Shown here in pieces: positions 19,776 through 29,532 of a DNA stretch of 64,000 nucleotides (its first letter is position 1; the number at the start of each line of letters is the position of its first letter). The notes under the pieces are model-generated. The model was not told the origin of the DNA. It searched no databases and saw only the letters and a list, made by a program, of their open reading frames with translations. Origin of the DNA: Paracidovorax konjaci (lineage in GTDB: Bacteria; Pseudomonadota; Gammaproteobacteria; Burkholderiales; Burkholderiaceae_C); contig NZ_FOMQ01000014.1 of assembly GCF_900112675.1 (NCBI RefSeq), forward strand, positions 1-64,000, given 5' to 3'. The translations under genes were made by a program, and so were the position numbers.

Positions 19776-20468
19776 ATGAGCATGCACGACAAGACCGCCA
19801 CCTACGGCACCGAAGACCTGCTGATCAGCCTGTGCAACTCCGTGACCCGCGTGCTGAGCGTGGCCACGCAGACGCAGCTGCACTACTCCGGCATGGTCCA
19901 GCGCATCAGCAAGACCTGCCTGCGCCCCGACATCGGCTGCTTCGTGCTGTTCGACGGCGGCTTCTCGGGCCTGGTCATCATCAACCTCTCGAAAGAGGCG
20001 GCGATGGAGATCTACCAGACCTACCTGCTCAGCATGGGCATGTCGCAGGAAGACCTCGCCACCTCCTACACCTCCGACGAGGTGGCCAACGTGATGGGCG
20101 AGCTGATGAACCAGGTGGTGGGCGACTTCACCGGCAAGGTGCGCCGCGAGCTGCAGACCCACATCACGCAGAACCAGCCCAAGATGCTGGTGCTGAACAA
20201 GCAGGTGATGCTGAGCGTGGATGCCAACCTCGACCAGCCCGAGGCGCGCCGCGTGACCTTCTACACGGCCAAGAACCACATCTTCTACCTGGAACTCGCC
20301 ATCGACCGCACCGAGTTCGTGAAGCTCTACGACTTCGAACCCCAGGAAGCCCCGGACCCCGACGCGCTGCTGGCCCAGGCCGGCAAGGACGGCGCCGACG
20401 CCCCGGCCCCCGCCGCCAGCAGCACCGACAGCGACACGGACGACCTGCTCAAATCGCTGGGCATGTGA
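19776..20468 (+). CDS. DUF3334 family, CheX-like protein
   Basis: 230 residues. The central region FVLFDGGFSGLVIINLSKEA and SDEVANVMGELMNQVVGDFTG is typical of DUF3334, a relative of the chemotaxis phosphatase CheX (E..N motif of the ELMNQ type). A role in signalling or chemotaxis adaptation is possible. The C-terminal 40 residues are acidic and low-complexity, ending DDLLKSLGM. An ATG two codons later is an alternative start. No chemotaxis genes adjoin it; the nearest chemoreceptor is 10 kb away. Confidence 0.7.
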   Translation: MSMHDKTATYGTEDLLISLCNSVTRVLSVATQTQLHYSGMVQRISKTCLRPDIGCFVLFDGGFSGLVIINLSKEAAMEIYQTYLLSMGMSQEDLATSYTSDEVANVMGELMNQVVGDFTGKVRRELQTHITQNQPKMLVLNKQVMLSVDANLDQPEARRVTFYTAKNHIFYLELAIDRTEFVKLYDFEPQEAPDPDALLAQAGKDGADAPAPAASSTDSDTDDLLKSLGM

Positions 20469-20866
20469 CCGCCCCACCGCGGGGCAATCGCATCCGCCCC
20501 GGGTGTGCCGGGTGTGCCGGGTGTGCCGGGTGTGCCGGCGCATGGCCAGGCAGGCGGCTCCGGGATTGACCGACCTCCCGACCGGCCTGGGGGCATGCTT
20601 CGCAAGTCCTCCAGCAAGGCCATGGGGCAACGCGGGCCCCTGGCTGGGGCCACACCTCTCATCGCTCGCGGGCCGGGGATGCAGTGCGATCGCCCGGCAT
20701 TCCCTCCACCCCGGCGCAGCGCAGGGCTGCTCGCAGGCGCCCGCTCCATCGGCCCCAACGTTACCCGTAGTCACCAAAAATCCGTGACTTTTCTCTCCCC
20801 TGGCCGCCTTTCCCCTGAGAATCCGGTCCCGTAAAAACGAGAAAACCCAAGCGGGGGGAGAGGCCA
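20469..20866. other. Intergenic region with a 9-bp tandem repeat
   Basis: 398 bases with no supported gene. A 9-base unit CCGGGTGTG is repeated 4.4 times at 20499-20538. The promoter of the next gene must lie in its right half (around 20760-20860), which is less GC-rich. Nothing else recognised. Confidence 0.6.
20499..20538. repeat. Tandem repeat, 9-bp unit x 4.4
   Basis: CCGGGTGTG repeated without mismatch from 20499, then CCGG. It lies 31 bases after the DUF3334 stop. Such repeats can change copy number by slippage. Confidence 0.9.
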
Positions 20867-21748
20867 GTGAACGATATTGTCCATGTGGACAGGGAGCGCA
20901 CGCGCGCGGAACTCGAAAAGAAACTACCGCCCAAGACCCGGCGCTTCCAGCTCGATGACATTCCGGGCGTGATGCGCTCGCGCCTGGGATGGCCGGTGGC
21001 GGCGGCGTTGATGGATCGGTGGTTCAGGGGGGCGGGGTTTGCGATCACTCTGCCGATCAAGCACAGCCTACCGCCCAAGCAGCTACATCGATTGCCTGCC
21101 TCGCAACTGGATGAAAACACGGTCACGATGCAATGGGCATTGGGCTTTGCACGTGTGCAGGCTGCGGTTTCGAGATTGCAGGCGCAATGGAATAGCCCGG
21201 CCGGAATAGCGCAGCTACAAGAGCGGGTCAAACAACAGGGACTAGGTCAGATTCGATCCTGGCGCTTTGGAAATTTGAACCAGCCGGCCAAAGTCTTAAA
21301 CGCCACCTGCCAGGTAAATTTCCTGGACGTGGGCCGATTCGGCGACCCCATGGACGATTTCTACGGCGCCATGGGCGAGGCCACGCTCAAGATCGCGGTG
21401 TCGGGCATCGTGACGTCCAAGGGGCGCGGCAACGTCGCCATCGCAATCGACGAGCTGGCCTTCTACCTGCGCGACGCCTATGACTTCAACGACGATTCCT
21501 TCCTGTCGCAGCCGCTGGGCTTCTGGGGACCGCGTGGCGTGAGGCGCACACCCCGGTCCGCCCTGGACATCCCCATCGATGCGCAGTGGATGTATGCCGA
21601 TGCCATCGAGGCAAGCCACCAGAGCTATCTCGTGCAGAACCAGCATTTCAGGCAATGGCGCGCACTGCATGGCAGAGGCGGGGATTTCATGGTTGTCTCC
21701 GACGTGCATCGCATACGCCTCCCTTTTCCGATCCAACTGGAGTGGTAA
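20867..21748 (+). CDS. DUF6402 family protein, possible toxin/effector
   Basis: 293 residues without signal peptide or membrane segment. The pattern (FQLDDIPGVMRSRLGWPVAAALMDRWF, NFLDVGRFGDPMDDFYGAMG, VAIAIDELAFYLRDAYDFND) resembles DUF6402 proteins, which in Burkholderiales often sit near type VI secretion genes. The C-terminal LGFWGP...Y..SHQSYLVQNQHFRQW is tryptophan-rich. A GGGGGGAGAGG precedes the start. The stop overlaps the start of the next gene by one base (TAATG). An effector role is inference from the two duplicated genes that follow; no type VI genes are in the window. Confidence 0.65.
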   Translation: MNDIVHVDRERTRAELEKKLPPKTRRFQLDDIPGVMRSRLGWPVAAALMDRWFRGAGFAITLPIKHSLPPKQLHRLPASQLDENTVTMQWALGFARVQAAVSRLQAQWNSPAGIAQLQERVKQQGLGQIRSWRFGNLNQPAKVLNATCQVNFLDVGRFGDPMDDFYGAMGEATLKIAVSGIVTSKGRGNVAIAIDELAFYLRDAYDFNDDSFLSQPLGFWGPRGVRRTPRSALDIPIDAQWMYADAIEASHQSYLVQNQHFRQWRALHGRGGDFMVVSDVHRIRLPFPIQLEW

Positions 21749-22161
21749 TGAAATTTTCCAACCTCAAGAACGTGCCTTGCATCGTATGGTGCTTGGCATT
21801 GAATGCCTGTGTGGTGCTGGGCTGGTATGCGACCACGCCGACGCTCTTCAACAGTTACAACAGCCCCCACTATGTCTATCGGCTGGAGATTTATCACGCT
21901 TCTCTGTGGCAGCGCATCGTGCACTACGACCAGAAAGCCCCATCCATAGTCCGTCTGCACCGGGTTGATCCCAGAGAACTACTGCGAGAAAGCAAGGTGG
22001 TCGATCTTTGGTCTGGAAGCGAAATTGGCTGGTATTTGGATCCCCCGATGGACATGGGCCGGGTCCGTGTTGGTCGTGACGCGCTTTTCGAGAACATCCC
22101 ACCGGAATGCATAGAGGCTGAACAGATACCGGGCTGCCCAAATACCAAGCCTCCAGCGTGA
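21748..22161 (+). CDS. Small membrane-anchored protein, candidate immunity protein (copy 1)
   Basis: 137 residues with one N-terminal hydrophobic segment (VPCIVWCLALNACVVLGWY) and a soluble C-terminal part ending PPECIEAEQIPGCPNTK. It overlaps the DUF6402 stop by one base, so the two are coupled. It is clearly homologous to the next gene over its full length. Immunity proteins are often duplicated behind their toxin, which is the basis of the suggestion. No named family recognised. Confidence 0.7.
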   Translation: MKFSNLKNVPCIVWCLALNACVVLGWYATTPTLFNSYNSPHYVYRLEIYHASLWQRIVHYDQKAPSIVRLHRVDPRELLRESKVVDLWSGSEIGWYLDPPMDMGRVRVGRDALFENIPPECIEAEQIPGCPNTKPPA

Positions 22162-22215
22162 TCGCCTCGGATTGCGCTACGCGCGCCATCCGGCCCCGAT
22201 CCCACTGGAGTGGTG

Positions 22216-22623
22216 ATGAAGCTTTCCGACCTCAAGAACGTGCCCTGCATCGTCTGGTGCCTCGGCCTGAACGCGCTATTCCTGGCGGGATGGGCTCTGG
22301 CGACGCCGACCTTCGTCGATGCCGAAAACAGCCCGCACCGGGTGTACCGCCTGGAGTTCCACAAAGCATCCTTTCTGCAGCGCGTCACCCACCCGCGCTT
22401 CAAGATGCCCTACGTGGTGCGGCTCTACCGCATCGAGCCCAAGACCTTGCTGGGCCAGAGTGCAGTGGTCGATCTCTGGCTGAACGGTGAAATCCACTGG
22501 TATTTGGACCCGCCCGTTGACATGAACCGCGTACGCGTAGGCCGTGATGTGCTCTTCGAGAACATCCCGCCGGAATGCACGGAAGCGGCGCAGATACCGG
22601 GCTGCCCCAATACCAAGCCGTGA
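22216..22623 (+). CDS. Small membrane-anchored protein, candidate immunity protein (copy 2)
   Basis: 135 residues, tandem duplicate of the preceding gene (shared N-terminus LKNVPCIVWCL and shared tail PGCPNTKP). The 40 bases before its ATG resemble the 3' end of the DUF6402 gene and the GGAGTGGT ribosome-site context of copy 1, so the duplication unit began inside the upstream gene. ATG at 22216 has GGAG 5 bases upstream. Confidence 0.7.
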   Translation: MKLSDLKNVPCIVWCLGLNALFLAGWALATPTFVDAENSPHRVYRLEFHKASFLQRVTHPRFKMPYVVRLYRIEPKTLLGQSAVVDLWLNGEIHWYLDPPVDMNRVRVGRDVLFENIPPECTEAAQIPGCPNTKP

Positions 22624-22668
22624 AGATGGCCGAAGATTTGGATGCGATCGCCCTGCGCCCACCGCAGT

Positions 22669-22730
22669 CTGCTATTTAATCAATAGCAAACTATTCAATG
22701 GATCCGGCGGCATGGAGCCTGAAACACCTG
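22669..22730 (-). repeat. Dispersed 60-bp element, copy B
   Basis: Shares 24 identical bases (22694-22717) with copy C at 39676-39699 in opposite orientation, and the same flanks as copy A. It lies in the 249-base gap between the immunity-like genes and the D-lactate dehydrogenase 3' end, where I see no gene. Confidence 0.8.
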
Positions 22731-22872
22731 AACTGCTTGCTCCACGCCCGCCATGGCATCCCCGCCGGGCGGGCCCCCTGAACTGCGCGCACTCCGTACC
22801 GCTCGGCCCACCGCTGCCCTCCTGGACCCACCCGCGCTCCTGCAGCGCCCTTGCGGGCCGCGCCGCCGCGGC

Positions 22873-24654
22873 TCACTGCGGCGGCACCGGCTCCGAATAC
22901 CCCGCCGGCCACGCGGGCGGCGCGTCGCAGCAGGCCGGCTCCCAGCCGCGCAGGCGGGGCGTGTGGCCGATGCCGGGGTTGAAGGTGTTCGTGGGGTCCA
23001 GCCGGCGGTAGAAATCGGCCAGCGCGGGCTTGGCCACGTAGAGGTGGCCCACGTTGTGCTCCGCCGGGTACTCGGCACGGCGCGCGTCCAGCAGCGCCCA
23101 CATGCGGTGCTCCATGGCGAGCGGGTCCACGCCCTTCCTCACGATGTAGTCCTGGTGGAAGACGTGGCAGAAGAAGTGGCCGTAGTAGAGCTTGTGGACC
23201 ACGTCGGCCTCCACGTCCGCCGGCAACCGCTCGACCCATTCACGGTCGTTGCGGCGCAGCGCCACGTCGAGCGCGACGATGTCCTCCACGCCGGCGCGGT
23301 GCGACTCGCGGTAGCGGATCGCGGCGCCCGCGATGGCGAAGCGGTGCAGGAAGGCTTTGCGCCCCTCTTCGGCATCGCACTCGAAGAAGCCCCCGGTGGC
23401 GCTGCCGCCGAAATGCTTCGCCAGGAATTCCCGCGTGGCCTGCGCCGTGTCGTCCGAGACGCGCACGAGCAGGTGGTGCTCGTAGCGCTCCCGCATCTGC
23501 CGCATGCGCGGCGGCAGGTGGCTGGGCAGCAGGTCCGTGATCGCCTGGATCGCGCGGTCGGCCACGCCCCGCCATCCGAAGCGCTCGAAGAAGCCGTCGA
23601 TGCGGCTCTTGAGCGCGAAGGCGGCCGGCACGCGGGACGTGCCGAAGCGGTCGATCAGCAGGAAGGTGTCCTTGCCGTAGCGCTCGCCGATGTCGTAGGC
23701 CGTGCGGTGGATGTACTCGCCCGCGATGGGCAGGCGCGGCAGGCGCGTGAGCAGGTGGCGGCGCACTTCGGTGAGGTCGTCCGGCGCGTTGCTGCCCACG
23801 TAGAACACCGTGCTGGCCTCCTTGGGGAAGGTGTCCAGCCGCACGGCGAACAGGCACAGCTTGCCGGCCGAGCCCGAGGCCTCGAAGAGGCGCGACGGGT
23901 CGGCATTGAAGCGCGCGGGCGTGTCGGCGTCCACGGCGCGCACATGGTCGGCGTAGCGCGGGTCGGAGGCGGCGCGTTCAGGGTCGTGCGCCACGTCGGC
24001 GGCGGCGTAGTCGCCGTTTTGCAGCCGCGTGAGGATCTCCTGCGGCGTGCGGCCCAGCGCGATGCCCAGGTGGTTGACCAGTTGCAGCGAACCGTCCTCG
24101 CGCACCTGGGCATAGAGCGCCAATTCGGTGTAGGCCGGCCCGCGCCGCACGAGCGCCCCGCCCGAGTTGTTGCAGATGCCGCCCAGCACCGAGGCGCCGA
24201 TGCACGACGAACCGATCACCGAATGCGGCTCGCGCCCGAGCGGTGCCAGCACCTGCTCCAGCCGGTCCAGCGTGGCGCCGGGCAGGCAGACCACCTGCTC
24301 GCCGCCGCCCAGCACCTGCACGCCGGTGATGCGCAACGTGTTCACGAGCACGATCTCGCGGTCGTACCGGTCGCCGTCCGGCGTGGAGCCGCCCGTCAGG
24401 CCCGTGTTGGCGGCCTGCAGGATGACGATGCGGCCCGCCGCCACGGCGGCCTCGAGCACCTGCCACTGCTCCAGCAGCGTGCCGGGCCGCACCACGGCCA
24501 GCACCGGGCCCTCACCGGTGCGGTGCCCGCGGCGGAAGCGGCGCGTGGCCTGGGCACCGGTGAGCACGTGGGCCGCGCCCACGGCGGCGCGCAGTTGCGC
24601 GAGCAGCGCCTCGCGCGGCACGGCAGCAGGAGGGAATGGAGGGGGAGCGTTCAT
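22873..24654 (-). CDS. dld: D-lactate dehydrogenase (quinone, FAD) Dld
   Basis: Oxidises D-lactate to pyruvate and passes electrons to quinone at the inner membrane. 593 residues, close to E. coli Dld. The FAD-binding PCMH domain is at about 30-270 (LQAANTGLTGGSTPDGDRYDRE, SSCIGASVLGGICNNSGGAL). The membrane-binding C-terminal half has HNVGHLYVAKPALADFYRRLDP with NTFNPGIG near the end. Last gene of the lactate operon; the ATG lies 92 bases after the lldD stop. Confidence 0.94.
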   Translation of the reverse strand: MNAPPPFPPAAVPREALLAQLRAAVGAAHVLTGAQATRRFRRGHRTGEGPVLAVVRPGTLLEQWQVLEAAVAAGRIVILQAANTGLTGGSTPDGDRYDREIVLVNTLRITGVQVLGGGEQVVCLPGATLDRLEQVLAPLGREPHSVIGSSCIGASVLGGICNNSGGALVRRGPAYTELALYAQVREDGSLQLVNHLGIALGRTPQEILTRLQNGDYAAADVAHDPERAASDPRYADHVRAVDADTPARFNADPSRLFEASGSAGKLCLFAVRLDTFPKEASTVFYVGSNAPDDLTEVRRHLLTRLPRLPIAGEYIHRTAYDIGERYGKDTFLLIDRFGTSRVPAAFALKSRIDGFFERFGWRGVADRAIQAITDLLPSHLPPRMRQMRERYEHHLLVRVSDDTAQATREFLAKHFGGSATGGFFECDAEEGRKAFLHRFAIAGAAIRYRESHRAGVEDIVALDVALRRNDREWVERLPADVEADVVHKLYYGHFFCHVFHQDYIVRKGVDPLAMEHRMWALLDARRAEYPAEHNVGHLYVAKPALADFYRRLDPTNTFNPGIGHTPRLRGWEPACCDAPPAWPAGYSEPVPPQ

Positions 24655-24746
24655 GCGAGAAATCCTTCGTGCAGCGCAACGCCCCGCCGCCGGCCCGGCC
24701 AGGACGGCAGCGGTGGCAGTGGCGGTGAGCGGGCCCGTGCGGGCCG

Positions 24747-25883
24747 TCAGGCCTTGACCAGCAGGTCGCCCGTGATGTCCGAGACCTTCGAGACGCTGGT
24801 GAGCGTCATCGCCACGCGCATCTCTTTTTCGAGCAGCTCCAGCAGGTGCTTCACGCCCGCCTCGCCGGCCGCGGCCAGCGCGTAGATGAAGGCGCGGCCG
24901 ATCATCGCGGCGTCGGCGCCGAGCGCGATGGTGCGCACCACGTCCAGGCCGTTGCGGATGCCCGAGTCGGCCAGGATCTTGATCTGACCCTTCACCGCGT
25001 CGGCGATGGCCGGCAGCGCGTGCGCCGACGAGAGCACGCCGTCGAGCTGGCGCCCGCCGTGGTTGGAGACGATGATGCCGTCCGCGCCGAAGCGCACGGC
25101 GTCCTTGGCGTCTTCGGGGTCCAGGATGCCCTTGATGAGCATCGGGCCCTTCCAGAAGGCGCGGATCCACTCCAGGTCCTTCCACGAGATCGATGCATCG
25201 AAGTTCGCGCCCAGGTAGCCCATGTAGTCGGCCAGGCCCGTGGGCTTGCCGAGGTAGGCCGAGATGTTGCCCAGGTCGTGCGGGCGGCCCAGCGCGCCCA
25301 CGTCCCAGGCCCAGCGCGGGTGCGTGAAGGCCTGCCAGTAGCGGCGCAGCTCGGCGTTGGGGCCGCTCATGCCGGAGTGCGCGTCGCGGTAGCGCGCGCC
25401 GGGCACGGGCATGTCCACGGTGAAGACCAGCGCCGTGCAGCCGGCGGCCTGGGCGCGCTCCAGCGCGTTCTTCATGAAGCCGCGGTCCTTGAGCACGTAG
25501 AGCTGGAACCACATGGGCCGCTTCAGCTTCGGGGCCACCTCTTCGATGGGGCACACCGACACGCTCGACATGGTGAACGGAATGCCGTGCGCATCGGCCG
25601 CGCGCGCGGCCTGCACCTCGCCGCGCCGCGCGAACATGCCGGTGAGCCCCACGGGCGCCAGTGCCACGGGGATCGAGAGCTGCTCGCCGAACAGCTCGAT
25701 GCGGGTGTCGAGCCGGCTCATGTCCTTGAGCACGCGCTGGCGCAGGGCCACCGCGGACAGGTCCTCGACGTTGCGCCGCAGGGTCTGCTCGCCGTAGGCG
25801 CCGCCGTCGATGTAGTGGAAGAGGAAGGGGGGGAGGCGCTTGCGCGCGGCTTCGCGGTAGTCGGCCGTGGAGGAAATGATCAT
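24747..25883 (-). CDS. lldD: L-lactate dehydrogenase (FMN) LldD
   Basis: Membrane-associated flavoenzyme that oxidises L-lactate to pyruvate. 378 residues with the alpha-hydroxy-acid oxidase pattern: [17 protein letters not shown] at the start, [16 protein letters not shown], and the active site [13 protein letters not shown] with the catalytic His near residue 275. It lies between the regulator and dld in the operon, 15 bases after the lldR stop. GAGGAAATG... precedes the ATG. Relatives such as mandelate dehydrogenase share the fold, but the neighbours support lactate. Confidence 0.95.
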   Translation of the reverse strand: MIISSTADYREAARKRLPPFLFHYIDGGAYGEQTLRRNVEDLSAVALRQRVLKDMSRLDTRIELFGEQLSIPVALAPVGLTGMFARRGEVQAARAADAHGIPFTMSSVSVCPIEEVAPKLKRPMWFQLYVLKDRGFMKNALERAQAAGCTALVFTVDMPVPGARYRDAHSGMSGPNAELRRYWQAFTHPRWAWDVGALGRPHDLGNISAYLGKPTGLADYMGYLGANFDASISWKDLEWIRAFWKGPMLIKGILDPEDAKDAVRFGADGIIVSNHGGRQLDGVLSSAHALPAIADAVKGQIKILADSGIRNGLDVVRTIALGADAAMIGRAFIYALAAAGEAGVKHLLELLEKEMRVAMTLTSVSKVSDITGDLLVKA

Positions 25884-25897
25884 GGTGTTGTGTCTCG

Positions 25898-26686
25898 TCA
25901 ATGGGGGGGCAGCAGCGGTGCGGGCGCCCCGCCCTGGGGCATCCGCGTGGAGCGCTCGCGGCGGGCGCGGTCTTCGTCCAGCCGCTGGATGGTGGTGCGG
26001 ACGTGCTCCAGGTGGTCGCCGATGCATTGGCGCGCACGCTGCGGGTCGCCGTCCAGGATGGCCTGCATGAGGCCCTGGTGCTGCTCGGTCAGCTCCTGCA
26101 GGGTCTGCGGCGCGCTGAGGCGGAACATGTCGTGCCGGTTGCGCTCCACGGTGGACAGCACCATCGTGAAGAGGCTGTGCATCACCTGCACCAGCACCAG
26201 GTTGTGCGAGGCCTCGGCGATCGCCAGGTGGAACTGCGCATCGGCACGCGCGGCCAGCTCGGCGTTGCCGCTTTGCTGGTGCTGCATCATCACGTCGAAG
26301 CACCGCCGCAGGCGCTCCTTGTCCTGGGCCGTGGCGCGCTGCGCGGCCAGCCACGCGGTGCTGCTCTCCAGCGCGTGGCGCGTCTCCAGCACGTCGTAGC
26401 GGTAATGCGGGTCGGAATCGATGAGCCGGGCCAGCGGCGCCACGGCCGGCCGCAGCCACTCGGCGCTGGCGTCGGCACCAGCCGCCTGCAGGTACGTACC
26501 GTCGCCGCGCCGGCTGGCCAGCACGCCCTGGCTCACGAGCTTCTGGATCGCCTCGCGGACCGAGGTGCGCGACACGCCCAATTCCTCCGCGAGCTGCCGT
26601 TCAGCCGGCAGACGCTGCCCGGCCTGCAGCCCGCGCGACTGCACGAGTGCCAGCAGTTTTTCGACGACATGATCGGCCAGGCGCAT
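25898..26686 (-). CDS. lldR: Lactate-responsive GntR regulator LldR
   Basis: 262 residues: N-terminal winged helix ([27 protein letters not shown], residues about 22-50) and C-terminal FCD ligand domain. The start at 26686 ([12 protein letters not shown]) gives the family N-terminus; an upstream extension is unlikely. LldR-type proteins repress lactate operons and are relieved by lactate. Two perfect TTGGTA-T-TACCAA operators upstream of lctP fit this family. The C-terminal 20 residues are proline-rich. Confidence 0.92.
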   Translation of the reverse strand: MRLADHVVEKLLALVQSRGLQAGQRLPAERQLAEELGVSRTSVREAIQKLVSQGVLASRRGDGTYLQAAGADASAEWLRPAVAPLARLIDSDPHYRYDVLETRHALESSTAWLAAQRATAQDKERLRRCFDVMMQHQQSGNAELAARADAQFHLAIAEASHNLVLVQVMHSLFTMVLSTVERNRHDMFRLSAPQTLQELTEQHQGLMQAILDGDPQRARQCIGDHLEHVRTTIQRLDEDRARRERSTRMPQGGAPAPLLPPH

Positions 26687-26789
26687 CGCAGGGGTCCTCA
26701 ATAAATCAGGGGGTCGTTGCCGTGGCGCCAGGCACCACGCACAGCGCATGCAACCCGCACGGCCCCACCGGACCGATGGCCGCGGAGCA

Positions 26790-26912
26790 GGCCAGGCCAG
26801 CGGACGCCGTGGAACCGGCTTCGCCGGGCCACCGGCGTCGTCCCCCTGCCCGCCGTGCGCAGCGCGGCGAGAGCGGGGGGGAAGCGGCGCAGCCGCTCAG
26901 GGGGGTGTTCCA
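26790..26912 (-). repeat. Stop-proximal dispersed repeat, copy 2
   Basis: Begins 3 bases after the lctP stop and is closely similar over about 110 bases to 4090-4202 (shared GGAACCGGCT(T/C)CGCCGGGCC core and AGGGGGGTGTTC end). It fills most of the gap between lctP and lldR in the operon. Confidence 0.8.
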
Positions 26913-28622
26913 TCACTGCCCCGGGATCATCCACGGAAACACATAGGCCTGCAGCGTCGTCATCACCCCGATGATCGCCGCGAAGACCAGGCTGTGCTTC
27001 ACCGTGAAGCGGAACAGGTCGGATTCGCGCCCGGCCAGCCCCACGGCCGCGCAGGCAATGGCGATGGACTGCGGCGAGATCATCTTGCCGGTGACGCCGC
27101 CCGTGGTGTTGGCCGCCACCGTCAGCACCTGCGGCAGGCCCAGCTGCTGCGCCGTGGTGGCCTGCAGCGCGGCGAACAGCGCGTTGGCCGACGTGTCGGA
27201 GCCCGTCAGGAACACGCCGATCCAGCCGAGGAACGGCGAGAAGAAGGTGAATGCCTGGCCGGTGTGCGCCAGGGCCAGCGCCAGCGTGGCGGAGAGGCCG
27301 GAATAGTTGGCGACGAACGCGAACGCCAGCACCATGCCGATGGAGTAGATCGGCACGGCCAGTTCCTTGAACGTCTCGCCCAGCGTGGCCACGGCCTTCG
27401 CGGAGGACAGGCGCGTGGAGGCGATGGTGACGAGGGCGGCGATCAGGATGGCCGTGCCCGTGGCGGACAGCCAGTTGAACGAATACACCGCGCCGTAGGG
27501 CACGGCGGAGGCCACGACCGGCGGCGTCTTCTCGATCAGGTTGTGCAGGAAGGGCACGGGCAGGTTGACGACCGTGGAGGCCAGCGCGCCCTGCGCCGCG
27601 AACAGCGCCTTGAAGGGCTTGAGGCTCCACAGCGTCACCACGGCGGTGAGGATGATGAAGGGCGACCATGCCTTGAACACCGCACCGGCCGTGAGCGGCA
27701 CGCCGCCGGACACGCGCGCGGCGCCATCGCCGGCGGGCGCGCGGGCCGCGCCCCGGGTGGCGGCACCGGAGGCCTCGGCCTCCGGCTCGAAGCGGAAGAT
27801 GCGCCGGGGCTGCCAGACTCTCAGGAACAGTGTCAGCACCACCAGCGACACGATGGCCGAGGTGATGTCGGGCAGCTCGGGGCCGATGTAGTTGGCCGTG
27901 AGGAACTGCATCACCGCGAACGATCCGCCGCCCACCAGCACGGCGGGCCAAGTCTCCTTCACGCCGCGCCAGCCGTCCATGATCGCCATGAGCCAGAACA
28001 GCACGATCACCGTCATGAACGGCAGTTGCCGGCCGGCCATCTGGCCGATGGCGAACGCATCCACGCCCGACACCTGACCCGCCACGATGATCGGAATGCC
28101 CATGGCGCCGAACGCCACCGGCGCCGTGTTGGCGATCAGGCAGAGCCCGGCCGCGTACAGCGGCTTGAAGCCCAGCCCCACCAGCAGCGCGGCGGTGATG
28201 GCCACCGGCGCGCCGAAGCCCGCCGCGCCCTCCAGGAACGCGCCGAAGCAGAAGCCCACCAGGATGAGCTGCAGCCGCTGGTCGGGCGTGACCGACAGGA
28301 TCGACGAGCGGATGACGTCGAACTGCCCCGTCGCCACCGAAATCTTGTAGAGGAACACGGCGGCCACGATGATCCAGGCGATCGGCCACAGGCCGTAGAA
28401 GAAGCCGTACACGGCCGAAGCCAGCGCGGCGCTCACGGGCATGCGGTAGAAGAGCAGCGCCACGCCCAGGGACAGCAGCACGGTGATGGTGCCGGCCTGG
28501 TAGCCCTTGAGCCGCAGCCGCGTCAGAGCCAGAAAGAAAAAGACGATGGGAATGAGCGCCACCAGCGCGGAAATCCAGATGTTTCCGGCGGGGTCGTAGT
28601 TCTGCTGCCAAAGGGGTTGCAT
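26913..28622 (-). CDS. lctP: L-lactate permease (LctP/LldP)
   Basis: Inner-membrane lactate:proton symporter with about 12-14 hydrophobic segments, 569 residues. Family blocks are [16 protein letters not shown] at the N-terminus, [20 protein letters not shown] near 130 and [16 protein letters not shown] near 460. ATG at 28622 is chosen from the family N-terminus; the longer upstream frame crosses the operator region. First gene of the lactate operon. Confidence 0.95.
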   Translation of the reverse strand: MQPLWQQNYDPAGNIWISALVALIPIVFFFLALTRLRLKGYQAGTITVLLSLGVALLFYRMPVSAALASAVYGFFYGLWPIAWIIVAAVFLYKISVATGQFDVIRSSILSVTPDQRLQLILVGFCFGAFLEGAAGFGAPVAITAALLVGLGFKPLYAAGLCLIANTAPVAFGAMGIPIIVAGQVSGVDAFAIGQMAGRQLPFMTVIVLFWLMAIMDGWRGVKETWPAVLVGGGSFAVMQFLTANYIGPELPDITSAIVSLVVLTLFLRVWQPRRIFRFEPEAEASGAATRGAARAPAGDGAARVSGGVPLTAGAVFKAWSPFIILTAVVTLWSLKPFKALFAAQGALASTVVNLPVPFLHNLIEKTPPVVASAVPYGAVYSFNWLSATGTAILIAALVTIASTRLSSAKAVATLGETFKELAVPIYSIGMVLAFAFVANYSGLSATLALALAHTGQAFTFFSPFLGWIGVFLTGSDTSANALFAALQATTAQQLGLPQVLTVAANTTGGVTGKMISPQSIAIACAAVGLAGRESDLFRFTVKHSLVFAAIIGVMTTLQAYVFPWMIPGQ

Positions 28623-28738
28623 GGCGAAGGTCGGACTGTGGTGAAGGGCGGCAGGCGCCCGGGCAGCGCCCCCGGAAGCGGGCGACGGCCCGAACCTGGG
28701 GGAAACAACTCCGTTGCCGCTGGGTGCGTGAATGCACC

Positions 28739-28757
28739 AAATTGGTATTACCAATTT
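28739..28757. promoter_or_regulatory. LldR-type operator O1
   Basis: AAATTGGTA-T-TACCAATTT, a perfect 19-base palindrome, 117 bases before the lctP start. It fits the TTGGT-N3-ACCAA consensus of LldR/PdhR regulators. Its centre lies 117 bases (about 11 helical turns) from that of O2. Confidence 0.88.
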
Positions 28758-28857
28758 CAACCAATCAACGAAGCAGCGCGCATTCTGCGAGAGCATCATC
28801 CCACCAACTCTCCGGGAAAACCCCATATTCCCCGTCAATTTTCAAAGCCGTCACTCA

Positions 28858-28872
28858 ATTGGTATTACCAAT
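28858..28872. promoter_or_regulatory. LldR-type operator O2
   Basis: ATTGGTA-T-TACCAAT, a perfect 15-base palindrome with the same core as O1. Two spaced sites suggest repression by DNA looping, as described for the E. coli lld operon. Confidence 0.85.
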
Positions 28873-28911
28873 AAAGACGTTGCTACATGCCTATCACGAT
28901 GCGCCGGCCCC

Positions 28912-29382
28912 TCACCCTCCCACGGATTTGCGCACCATCAGCCAGAAGACCATGAGGAACGCCACCAGTGCCGGAATACCCAGCACCACCCAGGCGATGA
29001 AGAAGCGCCACAGCTGCGCCCAGGCTCCGGGGTGGCCGGCCTCCGCGCGCACCGCGTGGTCGCGCATGCGCATCTGGATCCATACCACGGGCAGCCAGCA
29101 AGCCATCGCCAGCGCATAGAGGCCGAGCGATCGCGCGAGCCACGGCGTGCTCCACGGCAGGCCCATCAGGTGCACCAGCCACCAGCCGCTGAGCGGCTGC
29201 AGCACGGCGGTGGTGCCCGTGAACAGCCAGTCCGCGCGCACCACCCAGCGGGTCATGGGCACGATGAAGCGCAGGTCCCGGCCCAGCATCGCGACCAGCA
29301 GGTAGAAAGCGGTCCCGATGCCGGTGCCGAACAACACCGTGGAAGACAGGATGTGCAGCCACTTCGCGACGAAATACTCCAT
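28912..29382 (-). CDS. DUF2269 membrane protein
   Basis: 156 residues with four hydrophobic segments, starting MEYFVAKWLHILSSTVLFGTG, the DUF2269 pattern. The start at 29382 puts the first membrane helix at the N-terminus. Convergent spacing and promoter context do not tie it to the lactate operon. Function unknown; several DUF2269 proteins are small integral membrane proteins of unknown role. Confidence 0.8.
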   Translation of the reverse strand: MEYFVAKWLHILSSTVLFGTGIGTAFYLLVAMLGRDLRFIVPMTRWVVRADWLFTGTTAVLQPLSGWWLVHLMGLPWSTPWLARSLGLYALAMACWLPVVWIQMRMRDHAVRAEAGHPGAWAQLWRFFIAWVVLGIPALVAFLMVFWLMVRKSVGG

Positions 29383-29532
29383 GGACGAACCCTTTCGTTG
29401 TTGACCGTTCCTGCGCGCGTTCGCAGCGCCCTCCGACACGCCCGCCCCGCACGCGCGCCGATGATGGATCGCGCCGGGCCCGGCGGTCCGACTCGACCCT
29501 CACTCCCCACCTGCACGCACCGGAGTCCGCCC

